A DNA stretch of 64,000 nucleotides from Myxococcota bacterium (GTDB taxonomy: Bacteria; Myxococcota_A; UBA796), in the NCBI GenBank assembly GCA_029251165.1, contig JAQXDW010000016.1:1-64000 (forward strand), given 5' to 3'. This document shows positions 8,430-16,055 of this stretch, in pieces. Position 1 is the first letter of the stretch, and every line of letters starts with the position of its first letter. A program made the position numbers and the translations under genes. Below the pieces are notes generated by a model. That model saw only the letters and a program-made list of their open reading frames with translations. It was not told the DNA's origin and made no database searches.

Positions 8430-10750
8430 GAGCCGGTGCAGTCGTAGGAGAGGGTGAGGGTGTCGGTGTCGGTGTCCCCCTCACAGTCAATGGCCTCGAC
8501 AGTCACGATGACCGTGGTGGTCGACGTGCTGCCATAGGTGGCAGGGATCCCAGAGAGGGTGATGGTGGCCTCTCCCTCGTCCTCGCTGTCGATTGTGGCG
8601 TAGGTGCTCGTCGTGCTCCAGGTGTAGCGGAGCTCGTCGCCGTCACCGTCAGTGGAGCCCGTGGCGTCGACAGCGAAGGATGCGCTCTCACAGTCCGAGC
8701 AGCGCCAGGAGCCACCGAAGAACGAGCAGCTTGAGGTTGCAGTGTATTCGTCATCCTCTCCCGCCTCGGCCACGGGCACGGAGTTGCTGCCGCTTCGATC
8801 GATGACCGTGATGTCGAGGGTGTCCTGCACAGAGACATCGGTGCCGTCGTAGACGAGCAGGCCGAGGGTGAATGTGCCCGCCTGATCAGGGACCAGAAAC
8901 GGCGAGGGCTCCTCAGGACTGTCGATGTCAGCGGTCGTGAGGATCGAGCCCGTCGGAACAGAGACCATGCTCCAGGAGTAGCCGACGATCGGATCGCCGT
9001 CGGGGTCCGAGGAGGAAGAGCCGTCGAGCTCCAGGGTGTCGCAGACGGAGAGGGTGCCAGAGGTGGACAGCTCAGCGTCCGCGATGGGGAGGGTGTTGCC
9101 GATGCTGCCATCGCAGTCGTTGTCGACGCCAGGCTCAGTCTCATCAGCGCCCGGATAGACGGTGTCCGACTCGTCATCGCAGTCGCCATCATCACCAGTG
9201 AAGCCGTCTCCGTCGTGGTCAATGGTGCCGCACAGATCATTGTCGGCGCCCGGGGTGCCGAGGTCGCCGCCAGAGGTGATCTCTGAGGACGCATCGCACC
9301 AGTAGCTGTAGTCGTCGTTGTCCGACTCACTGTAGTAGTCGGGATCCAGCATCATCGCGATGCCCTCAGCGTAGGGCCAATTCGTGCCGCCGTCCCAGGC
9401 GACTGAGTCGATGACCGTGCCGTCGATGTCCAGGTACAGCTCATCGGAGCTGCCGTTGCCGAAGGTCATGTCGGTGTCGTAGGCGTAGTCAGCGGTCACG
9501 CCGCCGTTGTTGGAGGCGCGTCGGGCAAAGACCGCGTAGTCGTCGGCCGGAACCGTGACGTCGTCTTCGACGGTGAATTGATCGCCGGAGGTGTCGTAGA
9601 TGAGCCAGCCATACATCGAGATGTCGTCGCTGGTGGCGTTGAAGACCTCAAAGTACTCGCCCTTGTTGTCTGCAGAGCTGAGTGGATCGATCATGATCTC
9701 GGTGATGTAGAGGTCACCGACCGCGATGAAGCCCTCATCGGCGATGCCGTCGCAGTCATTGTCGATGAGATCGTAGACCTCGGTGTTGCCGGGGTAGGCA
9801 TCGGAGTCGTCGTCGTCGCAGTCGTCATCACAGAGTCGGTAGCCGTCGCTGTCGTTGTCGTCTCCGACCTCCTCGTCGACCTCACCGTCGCCGTCGTTGT
9901 CGAGACCGTCGCACTCCTCCTCGTCCACGCAGTCGGCGGTGCCGTCGCCGTCAGTGTCGTCGAAGCCCTCGTCGGTGTCGCCATCGCCGTCGTTGTCGAG
10001 CCCGTCGCACTCCTCGGTGTCGATCCCATCGCAGGTGCCGTCGCCGTCGGTGTCGTCGAAGCCTTCATCGGTGTCGCCGTCGCCGTCGTTGTCGAGCCCG
10101 TCGCACTCTTCGGCATCTATGCAGTCCGCGACACCATCAACATCGGTGTCGGTGAAGTCTTCATCAATGTCGCCGTCGCCGTCGTTGTCGAGGCCATCGC
10201 ATTCCTCAACGTCCACGCAGTCTGCAGTGCCGTCGCCGTCGGTGTCGACGTAGCCCTCGTCGATCTGACCGTCGCCGTTGTTGTCCACGCCGTCACAGTC
10301 CTCGCCATCCACACAGTCCGCGACACCGTCACCGTCGTTGTCGAGGTAGCCCTCGTCGATGTCGCCGTCACCGTCGTTGTCGAGGCCGTCACACTCCTCG
10401 GCATCGAGGGCATCGCAGGTGCCGTCGCCGTCGGTGTCCGACTGCTCTTCATCGACGTCGCCGTCGCCGTCGTTGTCGAGGCCATCGCACTCCTCAACGT
10501 CGAAGGCATCACAGGTGCCGTCCGAGTCGGAGTCTGGTGCGTTGTTGTCGATGTTGCCGTTGCAGTCGTTGTCGATGCCATCACACAGCTCCACGGCACC
10601 CGGGTAAGTGGTCGCCGCGTTGTCGTCACAGTCTTCCGAGGCAACGACACCGTCACCGTCGGCGTCAACGTCTGGTGGTGTTCCGGTATCGGACTTGTCC
10701 CCGGAACACCCGAGGAGCGACAGACCAAGCAGCAGGGCAACGCATCGCAT
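8426..10750 (-). CDS. Large MopE-like lipoprotein with Ca-binding-type repeats and a lamin-tail-like domain
   Basis: 774 residues from the ATG at 10750 (GGAG six bases upstream; longer in-frame starts lack this). A lipobox (LSLLGC) lies at residues 10-15. One MopE motif (ELCDGIDNDCNGNIDNN) is followed by seven tandem 32-residue repeats (73-296) with the core ECDGLDNDGDGDIDE, then another MopE motif. Next is a domain resembling the lamin-tail domain (LYITEIMIDPL, GEYFEVFNATSDDIS, WLIYDTSGDQF). After more MopE motifs come two PKD/cadherin-like domains to the end. The protein is extremely acidic and probably calcium-stabilised at the cell surface. It is translationally coupled to the YceI-like gene downstream. 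Confidence 0.85.
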   Translation of the reverse strand: MRCVALLLGLSLLGCSGDKSDTGTPPDVDADGDGVVASEDCDDNAATTYPGAVELCDGIDNDCNGNIDNNAPDSDSDGTCDAFDVEECDGLDNDGDGDVDEEQSDTDGDGTCDALDAEECDGLDNDGDGDIDEGYLDNDGDGVADCVDGEDCDGVDNNGDGQIDEGYVDTDGDGTADCVDVEECDGLDNDGDGDIDEDFTDTDVDGVADCIDAEECDGLDNDGDGDTDEGFDDTDGDGTCDGIDTEECDGLDNDGDGDTDEGFDDTDGDGTADCVDEEECDGLDNDGDGEVDEEVGDDNDSDGYRLCDDDCDDDDSDAYPGNTEVYDLIDNDCDGIADEGFIAVGDLYITEIMIDPLSSADNKGEYFEVFNATSDDISMYGWLIYDTSGDQFTVEDDVTVPADDYAVFARRASNNGGVTADYAYDTDMTFGNGSSDELYLDIDGTVIDSVAWDGGTNWPYAEGIAMMLDPDYYSESDNDDYSYWCDASSEITSGGDLGTPGADNDLCGTIDHDGDGFTGDDGDCDDESDTVYPGADETEPGVDNDCDGSIGNTLPIADAELSTSGTLSVCDTLELDGSSSSDPDGDPIVGYSWSMVSVPTGSILTTADIDSPEEPSPFLVPDQAGTFTLGLLVYDGTDVSVQDTLDITVIDRSGSNSVPVAEAGEDDEYTATSSCSFFGGSWRCSDCESASFAVDATGSTDGDGDELRYTWSTTSTYATIDSEDEGEATITLSGIPATYGSTSTTTVIVTVEAIDCEGDTDTDTLTLSYDCTGS
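9863..10534 (-). repeat. Seven tandem 96-bp (32-residue) coding repeats
   Basis: Within the large lipoprotein, seven units of exactly 96 bp each encode 32 residues of the form DTDGDGTADCVD-x-EECDGLDNDGDGDIDE-xxx. Units are near-identical in the core ECDGLDNDGDG and vary in the last three residues and at the C/A positions of the first half. The exact unit length with no drift points to recent expansion or to selection for register. Confidence 0.9.
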
Positions 10751-10807
10751 CAGACTCTCCATCGAGCATATCGTAGCATGCCCGTCGAACAACCTCAGGA
10801 CGCTCTG

Positions 10808-11281
10808 CTACTGAGCCGTCCTCCGACGACGACGCGGAAGAAGAACCACCGGAAGGAGCAAGAGCGCGCTGCTGATCTCCCCGCAGCCGCCTCCGGAAAG
10901 AGAAGCCTCCTCGCTTCCGATCAGCGCCTCCTTGTCCTCTGCAGTGCACTGAATGGTCAGGTCAACGCTGTCGAGGGTTGCACCATCAGTGCAGGAGAGG
11001 AAGAGCTGAAATGAGATCGGAATGCAGGACTCGAGCTCTCCAGGCGCAACGAAGTCTATCGGCGAGCCGGACGCTGGCGTGAGCTCGCCGCTTCCGTTGA
11101 ACTCATCGAGCCACCAGCTACAAGAGTCAATGTCGCCGCACTGGGTACCGCCGGAGACGTAGAGGGTATAGCTCTCGCCGGTGTACAGGGGCGGTGGCTC
11201 CGCAGGGCTGATCTCACCCCAGGAGCTGCAGTCCCGTCCGGCCTCAGCGACCGACAACAGCAGCAACATCCCCTGAATCAT
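10808..11281 (-). CDS. Secreted protein with MYXO-CTERM-like sorting tail
   Basis: 157 residues from the ATG at 11281, which has AGGAG seven bases upstream. A signal peptide (MIQGMLLLLSVAEAG) is followed by a ~110-residue domain with several Cys (SCSWWLDEF, GELESCIPISFQLFLSC), probably disulphide-bonded and Ig-like. The C-terminus has the tripartite layout of a sorting signal: GGGCGEIS, a hydrophobic helix SALLLLPVVLLP, and RRRRR. This matches the MYXO-CTERM form, in which the Cys is processed by myxosortase. The protein is probably transferred to the cell surface. The domain itself is unrecognised. The gene is divergent from the outer-membrane protein at 11341. Confidence 0.75.
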   Translation of the reverse strand: MIQGMLLLLSVAEAGRDCSSWGEISPAEPPPLYTGESYTLYVSGGTQCGDIDSCSWWLDEFNGSGELTPASGSPIDFVAPGELESCIPISFQLFLSCTDGATLDSVDLTIQCTAEDKEALIGSEEASLSGGGCGEISSALLLLPVVLLPRRRRRTAQ

Positions 11282-11340
11282 GCTCGCGCTCCTCATGCCC
11301 AATGCGATCTGGCTCAGGGGATGGTAACTGCCATTCTTCG

Positions 11341-12660
11341 ATGCCTGCCACCTTCCTCACACTGCTGATCGCTCACGCTGCTCCGCGTGCCGCGTTGGAT
11401 GATGGGGATCGGGCCTGGTGTGCTGGACAGCGAGGAGACGCCGCGGCGCAGTGGAGAGAGGCTGCGGCTGGTGATCCAGCGATCGCAGCGATGGCCGAGC
11501 TGCGCCTGCTGCTGGTGAGCGGAAACCTCGGGATGGCCGTCCATGGCCCTCGGGCAGAGGCAGCCCTGGCGATGTGCCCTGCCGGAGAGGCCTGGTGCGA
11601 TCTGGCACGAGCGGACTACGAGATTCTGCTGAGTCTTCAGGGCCTTCCCAGTGATCTGGACGAGGCGCGCTACCGGATCAGTCGGGCTGCCGAGGCGCTC
11701 CCCGGACCGGCACAGGCGCGCTCGGTCTGGATCGGAGATGCCCAGCTCGATACGCTTGCCGCGCTGAAGCGAGACGGGCTGGGGGATGGCCTGCTGGCCG
11801 CCAACGGCTGGCCGCGTGGGCCGGGGAGCTGGTTCATCGGTCTCGGCGTCTCTGGAGCTCCGGGACTCGGCATCGGCGGTGGTGTTCGGTTCGTACATCC
11901 TGACCTCCGCTACACGGCATGGCGGCTGACCACCGACGCCTCCCTCACCTCACGGGGAACCGGACAGCTCTCCGCGCAGCTGACCACCTCCGGCACCCTG
12001 TGGAGCGTCTGGTCTCTGCGCGGGGGACGCTTGATTGTCGACAGCTATGCACTCGGAGAGAGTCGCTCAGTGTGGACAGTCAATGCACTTGCTGGACCGG
12101 GTGTACGCTGGGGGAAGAGCGCGGCATGGATTGGCCCGATGCTGCGCGTGGACCACACCGACGGAGATCGACTCGATGGACACGGACTGTCCGCCGGACT
12201 CTCTCGGAGGGTCCCAGGGCTATGGCTGTCAGGTCGCATCGAGCAGACCCTAGGCGCGGACTATGAGCACACCCTGCTGATGGCTTCCGGGACTGCCTCG
12301 CACACCTGGGAGGCCATCGGGCTGCATGGTCGACTCGCTGGAGCCCTCGCCCCAGGCTCCGAGGCCCCGTGGTGGAGGCTTCCCTCTGCGGGCGGCGGCG
12401 TGAACCTCCGCAGTGCACCCCTCGGACGCTGGCGAGGAACATCGATGCTGGCTGTTGCTGCAGAGATTCGGGTGCCGATCATGGGTCCGCTGGGTGGAGT
12501 CCTGTTCGCAGAAGCAGCCCTCATCGAGGGGCTCCACTCCGGGGCTGGAGGGGGACTTCGGCTGCACCTCCCGCCCCGCCCTCACGGCACCCTCCGCCTG
12601 GACGTCGGCGTGGGAGAAGAGGGCGCGATGGTCACCGCAGGATGGGGTGAGGCGTTCTGA
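11341..12660 (+). CDS. Exported protein with C-terminal outer-membrane beta-barrel
   Basis: 439 residues. The start at 11341 gives a signal peptide (MPATFLTLLIAHAAPRA); a longer in-frame start at 11302 would bury it. Residues 20-140 are Ala/Leu-rich and may form TPR-like helices (GDAAAQWREAAAGDP). From ~150 on, alternating Gly/aromatic strands (GSWFIGLGVSGAPGLGIGGG, LRGGRLIVDSYALG, GPLGGVLFAEAALIEGLHSG) look like a barrel of the BamA/surface-antigen type. The last residues GAMVTAGWGEAF end in Phe, a typical beta-barrel insertion signal. The precise family and substrate are unknown. Its stop abuts the end of the convergent Nudix-like gene with no spacer. Confidence 0.7.
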   Translation: MPATFLTLLIAHAAPRAALDDGDRAWCAGQRGDAAAQWREAAAGDPAIAAMAELRLLLVSGNLGMAVHGPRAEAALAMCPAGEAWCDLARADYEILLSLQGLPSDLDEARYRISRAAEALPGPAQARSVWIGDAQLDTLAALKRDGLGDGLLAANGWPRGPGSWFIGLGVSGAPGLGIGGGVRFVHPDLRYTAWRLTTDASLTSRGTGQLSAQLTTSGTLWSVWSLRGGRLIVDSYALGESRSVWTVNALAGPGVRWGKSAAWIGPMLRVDHTDGDRLDGHGLSAGLSRRVPGLWLSGRIEQTLGADYEHTLLMASGTASHTWEAIGLHGRLAGALAPGSEAPWWRLPSAGGGVNLRSAPLGRWRGTSMLAVAAEIRVPIMGPLGGVLFAEAALIEGLHSGAGGGLRLHLPPRPHGTLRLDVGVGEEGAMVTAGWGEAF

Positions 12661-13065
12661 TCAGTCGCAGAGGAGCGCGTCGATGGTCTTCTGATCGGCA
12701 CCGGGGAACTCGTAGTCTCCGAAGTCCTCCGGCTTCACCCAGCGCAGGTCGTTGACGTAGCGCCGGGTCGGAGTGCCGAGCAGCGACACCCGGTAGGAGA
12801 CAAGGCTGAGGGTGTAGTCCCCGTAGTCGTGGGACATCTCCATGGTCTTCTCCCCCATGCTGATGCCACAGCCAATCCGGGCACTGATGGTGCGCCCGAG
12901 GGCCGCAGCATCGCTCTCGCCGTCTGCGACACGACCGCCAGGAAACTCCCAGAGCAGCGGCATAGAGGCCTCTGGACGTCGCTGGGTGATCAGGAAGGTT
13001 CCGTTGTTCTCAATCTCTGCAGCGACAACCCGGATGTGGGTCCTCGTCTCATCGGGACTTGCCAA
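12661..13065 (-). CDS. Nudix-fold protein with degenerate catalytic box
   Basis: 134 residues from a TTG at 13065 that has GGAG six bases upstream. The fold is MutT-like: an N-terminal strand (HIRVVAAEIENNGTFLITQR), WEFPGGRVADGES, and a C-terminal DLRWVKPEDFGDYEFPGAD. The Nudix box GX5EX7REUXEEXGU reads G-RVADG-E-SDAAALG-R-T-I-S-A-R-I-G-C. The Glu of RE is Thr, and both Glu of EE are Ala and Arg. These Glu residues bind the catalytic Mg2+ in active Nudix hydrolases. It is therefore probably not a standard 8-oxo-dGTPase, and may bind nucleotides without hydrolysis. It follows the zinc-ribbon genes by 29 bases. Confidence 0.8.
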   Translation of the reverse strand: MASPDETRTHIRVVAAEIENNGTFLITQRRPEASMPLLWEFPGGRVADGESDAAALGRTISARIGCGISMGEKTMEMSHDYGDYTLSLVSYRVSLLGTPTRRYVNDLRWVKPEDFGDYEFPGADQKTIDALLCD

Positions 13066-13094
13066 GGTGTACTCCTACTCCACCGAGCGGATGA

Positions 13095-14402
13095 TCAGTC
13101 GCACTGCCGGCCCATTGCACGGAGCTGGCCCTCGACCTCTCGCTGAGTGTCAACATCTGCTCCGCCCTTGAGCGCACGGCAGTAGTGGCCGAACGCAGCA
13201 TCCGCATCTCCGAGCTTATCCAGCGCATAGCCGAGTCCATAGCGGGAGTCCGCGCTGCCCGGACGCTCGGCGAGCGACTGGGTAAACAGATCGCGCGCCT
13301 TGCTGAACTGCTGGCTCTCCACGGCTAACCAGCCAGCGCTCGAGAGCGACTGCGCAGATGGTGCCGATACCGGCTTCGGTGCAGGCTCCGCAACGGGCTC
13401 ATCAGCGGGCGCGACGGGCTCCTCGGCGGGCGCGACGGGCTCCTCGGCGGGCGCGACGGGCTCCTCGGGCTCAGCAGCAGACGGCTCAGCAGCAGACGGC
13501 TCAGCAGCAGACGGCTCAGCAGCAGACGGCTCAGCAGCAGCAGGGACTAACGACGGAGAAGTGGCCGATGCCGGATCCTCTGGGGGGGAATCGACCGGCT
13601 CATTCGCTGCCCAAGGCTCCACCAAGAGGAGCAGTAGGATGGCCGCAACCACGACACCGACAATGATCCAGGTGTTGCTCGAGGACGGCTCATCTTGCCA
13701 ATCTGCAGAGAGTTCGTCGTCTGTCGAGCGGAGCACAGCCATCGGCTCCGAGAAGAATGCGTCGTCGCTGAGGAAGCGGTCCTCTTCAGAGTGGGCGGGC
13801 TCCTGCTCAGCCGGAGGTGGGATGGGGGCAGTGTCCAGCAGTGACGGATCGGGGAAGCTCTCCAGCGTCCTCTGCGAGGACATTGCGTCATCCCATGTGG
13901 TGTCAACGGAGATGTCTTCGGTCGGATCCTCGATCTCCATCAGCGGCTCAGAGGGTATGGCAGACAACGGAGCGGAGCGCGGCGAGGCATCGTGGAGGCT
14001 CTCAGTGGGCGGCTCATCATCGAGTGACACGCTTCCGAACTGATTGATGTTGGCATCATCGAAGGCATCGGCCAGCACAGGGATGTCTCCAAGGCGCTCC
14101 CAGCGGTCGTCTCCGGTCGAGAGTCGATCGTCCTGGTCCACTCGCTGCTGGAAGATCCAGCGCTTGAGGGTCGCCATGCCATTGATTCGATAGACGTCCG
14201 AGCCCTGCCGAAGCAGCATCGCAGTCGGGGACGCGGTGGCCGCCTCCGCTGCGTCGTCCTCAAGGAGCTCCTGGCTCACCGAGAAGCGATGCCCGCAGTT
14301 GGTGCAGCGAAACTGGAAGCTCTTGCTGGCGCTCAGCGCGCCGCTTGGCGAAAAGGAGTACTCCGTTCCGCACTGATTACAGACCACGACCAAGGGGTTC
14401 AT
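13095..14402 (-). CDS. Zinc-ribbon / GYF_2-like / TPR membrane protein, paralogue A
   Basis: 435 residues. An MJ0042-type zinc ribbon occupies residues 1-42 (CNQCG...CTNCGHRFSV). A GYF_2-like module follows at ~60-110 (LLRQGSDVYRINGMATLKRWIFQQ, ... TGDDRWERLGDIP). A long acidic linker leads to one membrane helix (~245-263, IIVGVVVAAILLLLLV). Then comes a repetitive AEPSA / EEPVAPA linker and a C-terminal TPR-like domain (GWLAVESQQFSKARDLFTQS, GLGYALDKLGDADAAF). The zinc-ribbon end should be cytoplasmic and the TPR end periplasmic. Domain order matches the neighbour at 14399, so the two arose by duplication. Their 4-nt overlap implies co-translation and perhaps a hetero-oligomer. Confidence 0.8.
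   Translation of the reverse strand: MNPLVVVCNQCGTEYSFSPSGALSASKSFQFRCTNCGHRFSVSQELLEDDAAEAATASPTAMLLRQGSDVYRINGMATLKRWIFQQRVDQDDRLSTGDDRWERLGDIPVLADAFDDANINQFGSVSLDDEPPTESLHDASPRSAPLSAIPSEPLMEIEDPTEDISVDTTWDDAMSSQRTLESFPDPSLLDTAPIPPPAEQEPAHSEEDRFLSDDAFFSEPMAVLRSTDDELSADWQDEPSSSNTWIIVGVVVAAILLLLLVEPWAANEPVDSPPEDPASATSPSLVPAAAEPSAAEPSAAEPSAAEPSAAEPEEPVAPAEEPVAPAEEPVAPADEPVAEPAPKPVSAPSAQSLSSAGWLAVESQQFSKARDLFTQSLAERPGSADSRYGLGYALDKLGDADAAFGHYCRALKGGADVDTQREVEGQLRAMGRQCD
13391..13540 (-). repeat. Short tandem repeats coding the periplasmic linker
   Basis: Two adjacent arrays lie in the linker of paralogue A: about three and a half copies of a 21-bp unit coding EEPVAPA (13391-13469), then about five copies of a 15-bp unit coding AEPSA (13470-13540). 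Such arrays change copy number by slippage and would alter linker length without breaking the frame. Confidence 0.85.
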
Positions 14403-15934
14403 CCGCCGTTGATGGAGTCAATCCGACGCTGGATCTCATTTCGATCAGGAGGATTGCTGGAGAGATAAGACTGATAGTGACCGACAGCACCCGACATGTC
14501 TCCCTGATCGTAGGAGATGTGACCGAGCCACTTGCTGGCCGCGCTGGCCCCGTACTGCTTTGCCTGGCTGCAAGAGCTCCGCGCAGAAGAGACATTTCCT
14601 GACCGATAGCGGTACTCACAGAGCTTTGCGATGTAGCGCGCGTTGCGCGGCTCGACATCTACAGCCTTTTGGTAGGCTGCCGCAGCGGCACCCCAGTTGG
14701 CACTCTGAGCGGCTGCGTCGCCGGCAGCAGCATGGCTGGTTGAGCCCTCACTGCCGCCAATGCTCATCGATCCGTTCTGCTCCTGCTGAGCACCGCCGTT
14801 GCCGTCTCGAAACTCTTCCGGGATGAGGGGGATCAGCTCCTGCTCGATGGGGAAACCGTCCCGGTCGTAGCCCGGCTCAGGCTCGACCGGCTCGACTGGT
14901 GTGGCATTTTCATTGAGTCGGTTCTTGAGATTGGCCCGAATCTCCTCAGGGGTAATGCCCCCCTCCCCGACGCCCTCTTCTCCCGCTTCGACGACAGGCT
15001 CTTCGCTCAGCTCCGACGCGTCGACCGCAGCGCGGCTGTTGGCGGTCATGTACCAATACCCACCACCAAGCAGGATCACGCCGAGCAGCGCGACCGCAAT
15101 CATCATGCCGCTGCTGCCCTCTGATTCCTCTGGCTTCGACGAAGACCGGTTGGAAGAGCGGCTACCAGTGCTCCGAGTACTGGTGCTTCCCGATGAATTT
15201 TTCTCGAAGGGATCGACAAATCGGGGCGGCTGGTTGGCGTCTCGCCCGCCGCTCTTCCAGTCCTTGCCGCCGTCGACCTCCGCAGCAGCATCTGCAAAGG
15301 CATCCGCCAGAGAGTTGTCCAGACCACCAGATGAGGCCGGCTCACCAGCCCCAACCGCAACCGACGGCCCTGTGGACTCTTCTGCCGGCGGAACAATCGA
15401 CTTCTTGGTCGCCGGGATGTCGATGTCAGCAGTGGACATGATCCGAGTCGGCTCGTCCTCTCCGACCTCTTCGTTGGCGTCTTCCTCGGCGCGCTGTGCG
15501 CGAACGTAGACCTCGCAGAACCGCTGCGAGAGGGCGCTGAGGTCGCCGATCGGACTCCAGTCGCTGCCGTCAAAGCTGATGAGATCTGACGCCGTGACGC
15601 GACCATCCCGGACGTTCTTGTTGAAGGTCTTGTAGTCGTTGAAGTCATAGATCAGGCCGATCTTGACTTTGACCTTCCAGGATCCGATGCCGACACTGCG
15701 GAAGTCGAGGGCATTGACGTCAAGACCTGCCGCCTCTTCTTCAACACTGGGGGGCGAGGGGGCGATCGGCTTCGGAGACGCAACGACTGCGGGCGCATCA
15801 TCCTCAGCAGCTTCTCGGCGGTAGACGACAAAGACATGCCGGCAGCTGGGACAGGTGACCCTGGCACCCCGACCGGGAATCTTCGACTCGTCGAGCCTGT
15901 AGCGGGCGCCGCAGTGGTCGCAGGTGACGATCAT
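14399..15934 (-). CDS. Zinc-ribbon / GYF_2-like / TPR membrane protein, paralogue B
   Basis: 511 residues. N-terminal zinc ribbon CDHCGARYRLDESKIPG...CPSCRHVFVV (residues 1-38), preceded by MIVT as in the MJ0042 family. A GYF_2-like segment follows (WKVKVKIGLIYDFNDYKTF, DGRVTASDLISFDGSDW) near 85-150. An Ser/Thr-rich linker and one membrane helix (MMIAVALLGVILLGGGYWYM) lie near 275-295. The C-terminal ~120 residues form TPR-like helices (NWGAAAAAYQKAVDVEPRNA, DQGDMSGAVGHYQSYLSSNP). Similar proteins sit in Myxococcota gliding and polarity loci, but no such partners are visible here. Likely function: coupling a cytoplasmic signal to a periplasmic TPR module. Confidence 0.8.
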   Translation of the reverse strand: MIVTCDHCGARYRLDESKIPGRGARVTCPSCRHVFVVYRREAAEDDAPAVVASPKPIAPSPPSVEEEAAGLDVNALDFRSVGIGSWKVKVKIGLIYDFNDYKTFNKNVRDGRVTASDLISFDGSDWSPIGDLSALSQRFCEVYVRAQRAEEDANEEVGEDEPTRIMSTADIDIPATKKSIVPPAEESTGPSVAVGAGEPASSGGLDNSLADAFADAAAEVDGGKDWKSGGRDANQPPRFVDPFEKNSSGSTSTRSTGSRSSNRSSSKPEESEGSSGMMIAVALLGVILLGGGYWYMTANSRAAVDASELSEEPVVEAGEEGVGEGGITPEEIRANLKNRLNENATPVEPVEPEPGYDRDGFPIEQELIPLIPEEFRDGNGGAQQEQNGSMSIGGSEGSTSHAAAGDAAAQSANWGAAAAAYQKAVDVEPRNARYIAKLCEYRYRSGNVSSARSSCSQAKQYGASAASKWLGHISYDQGDMSGAVGHYQSYLSSNPPDRNEIQRRIDSINGG

Positions 15935-16055
15935 GAAATGGGATCCAGTTGAGGGTCGGTCAGGAGGCTACCGCACATCGGCAAGCTACCACTGCCATCT
16001 TACCAACCGCAATCATCGCCCTGCTGAGCAGGAAGCCATCCCCGGTCTGTCGGCA

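Noticed and set aside
9578-11014. A long plus-strand open frame of 478 codons opposite the MopE-like gene
   Set aside because: It is a hydrophobic Val/Ala repeat mirror of the Asp-rich repeats on the other strand, with no motif. It arises because GAC/GAT repeats read backwards give Val codons.
13391-13540. CRISPR-like repeats
   Set aside because: The 21- and 15-bp units are contiguous without spacers and in frame with the linker of the zinc-ribbon protein.
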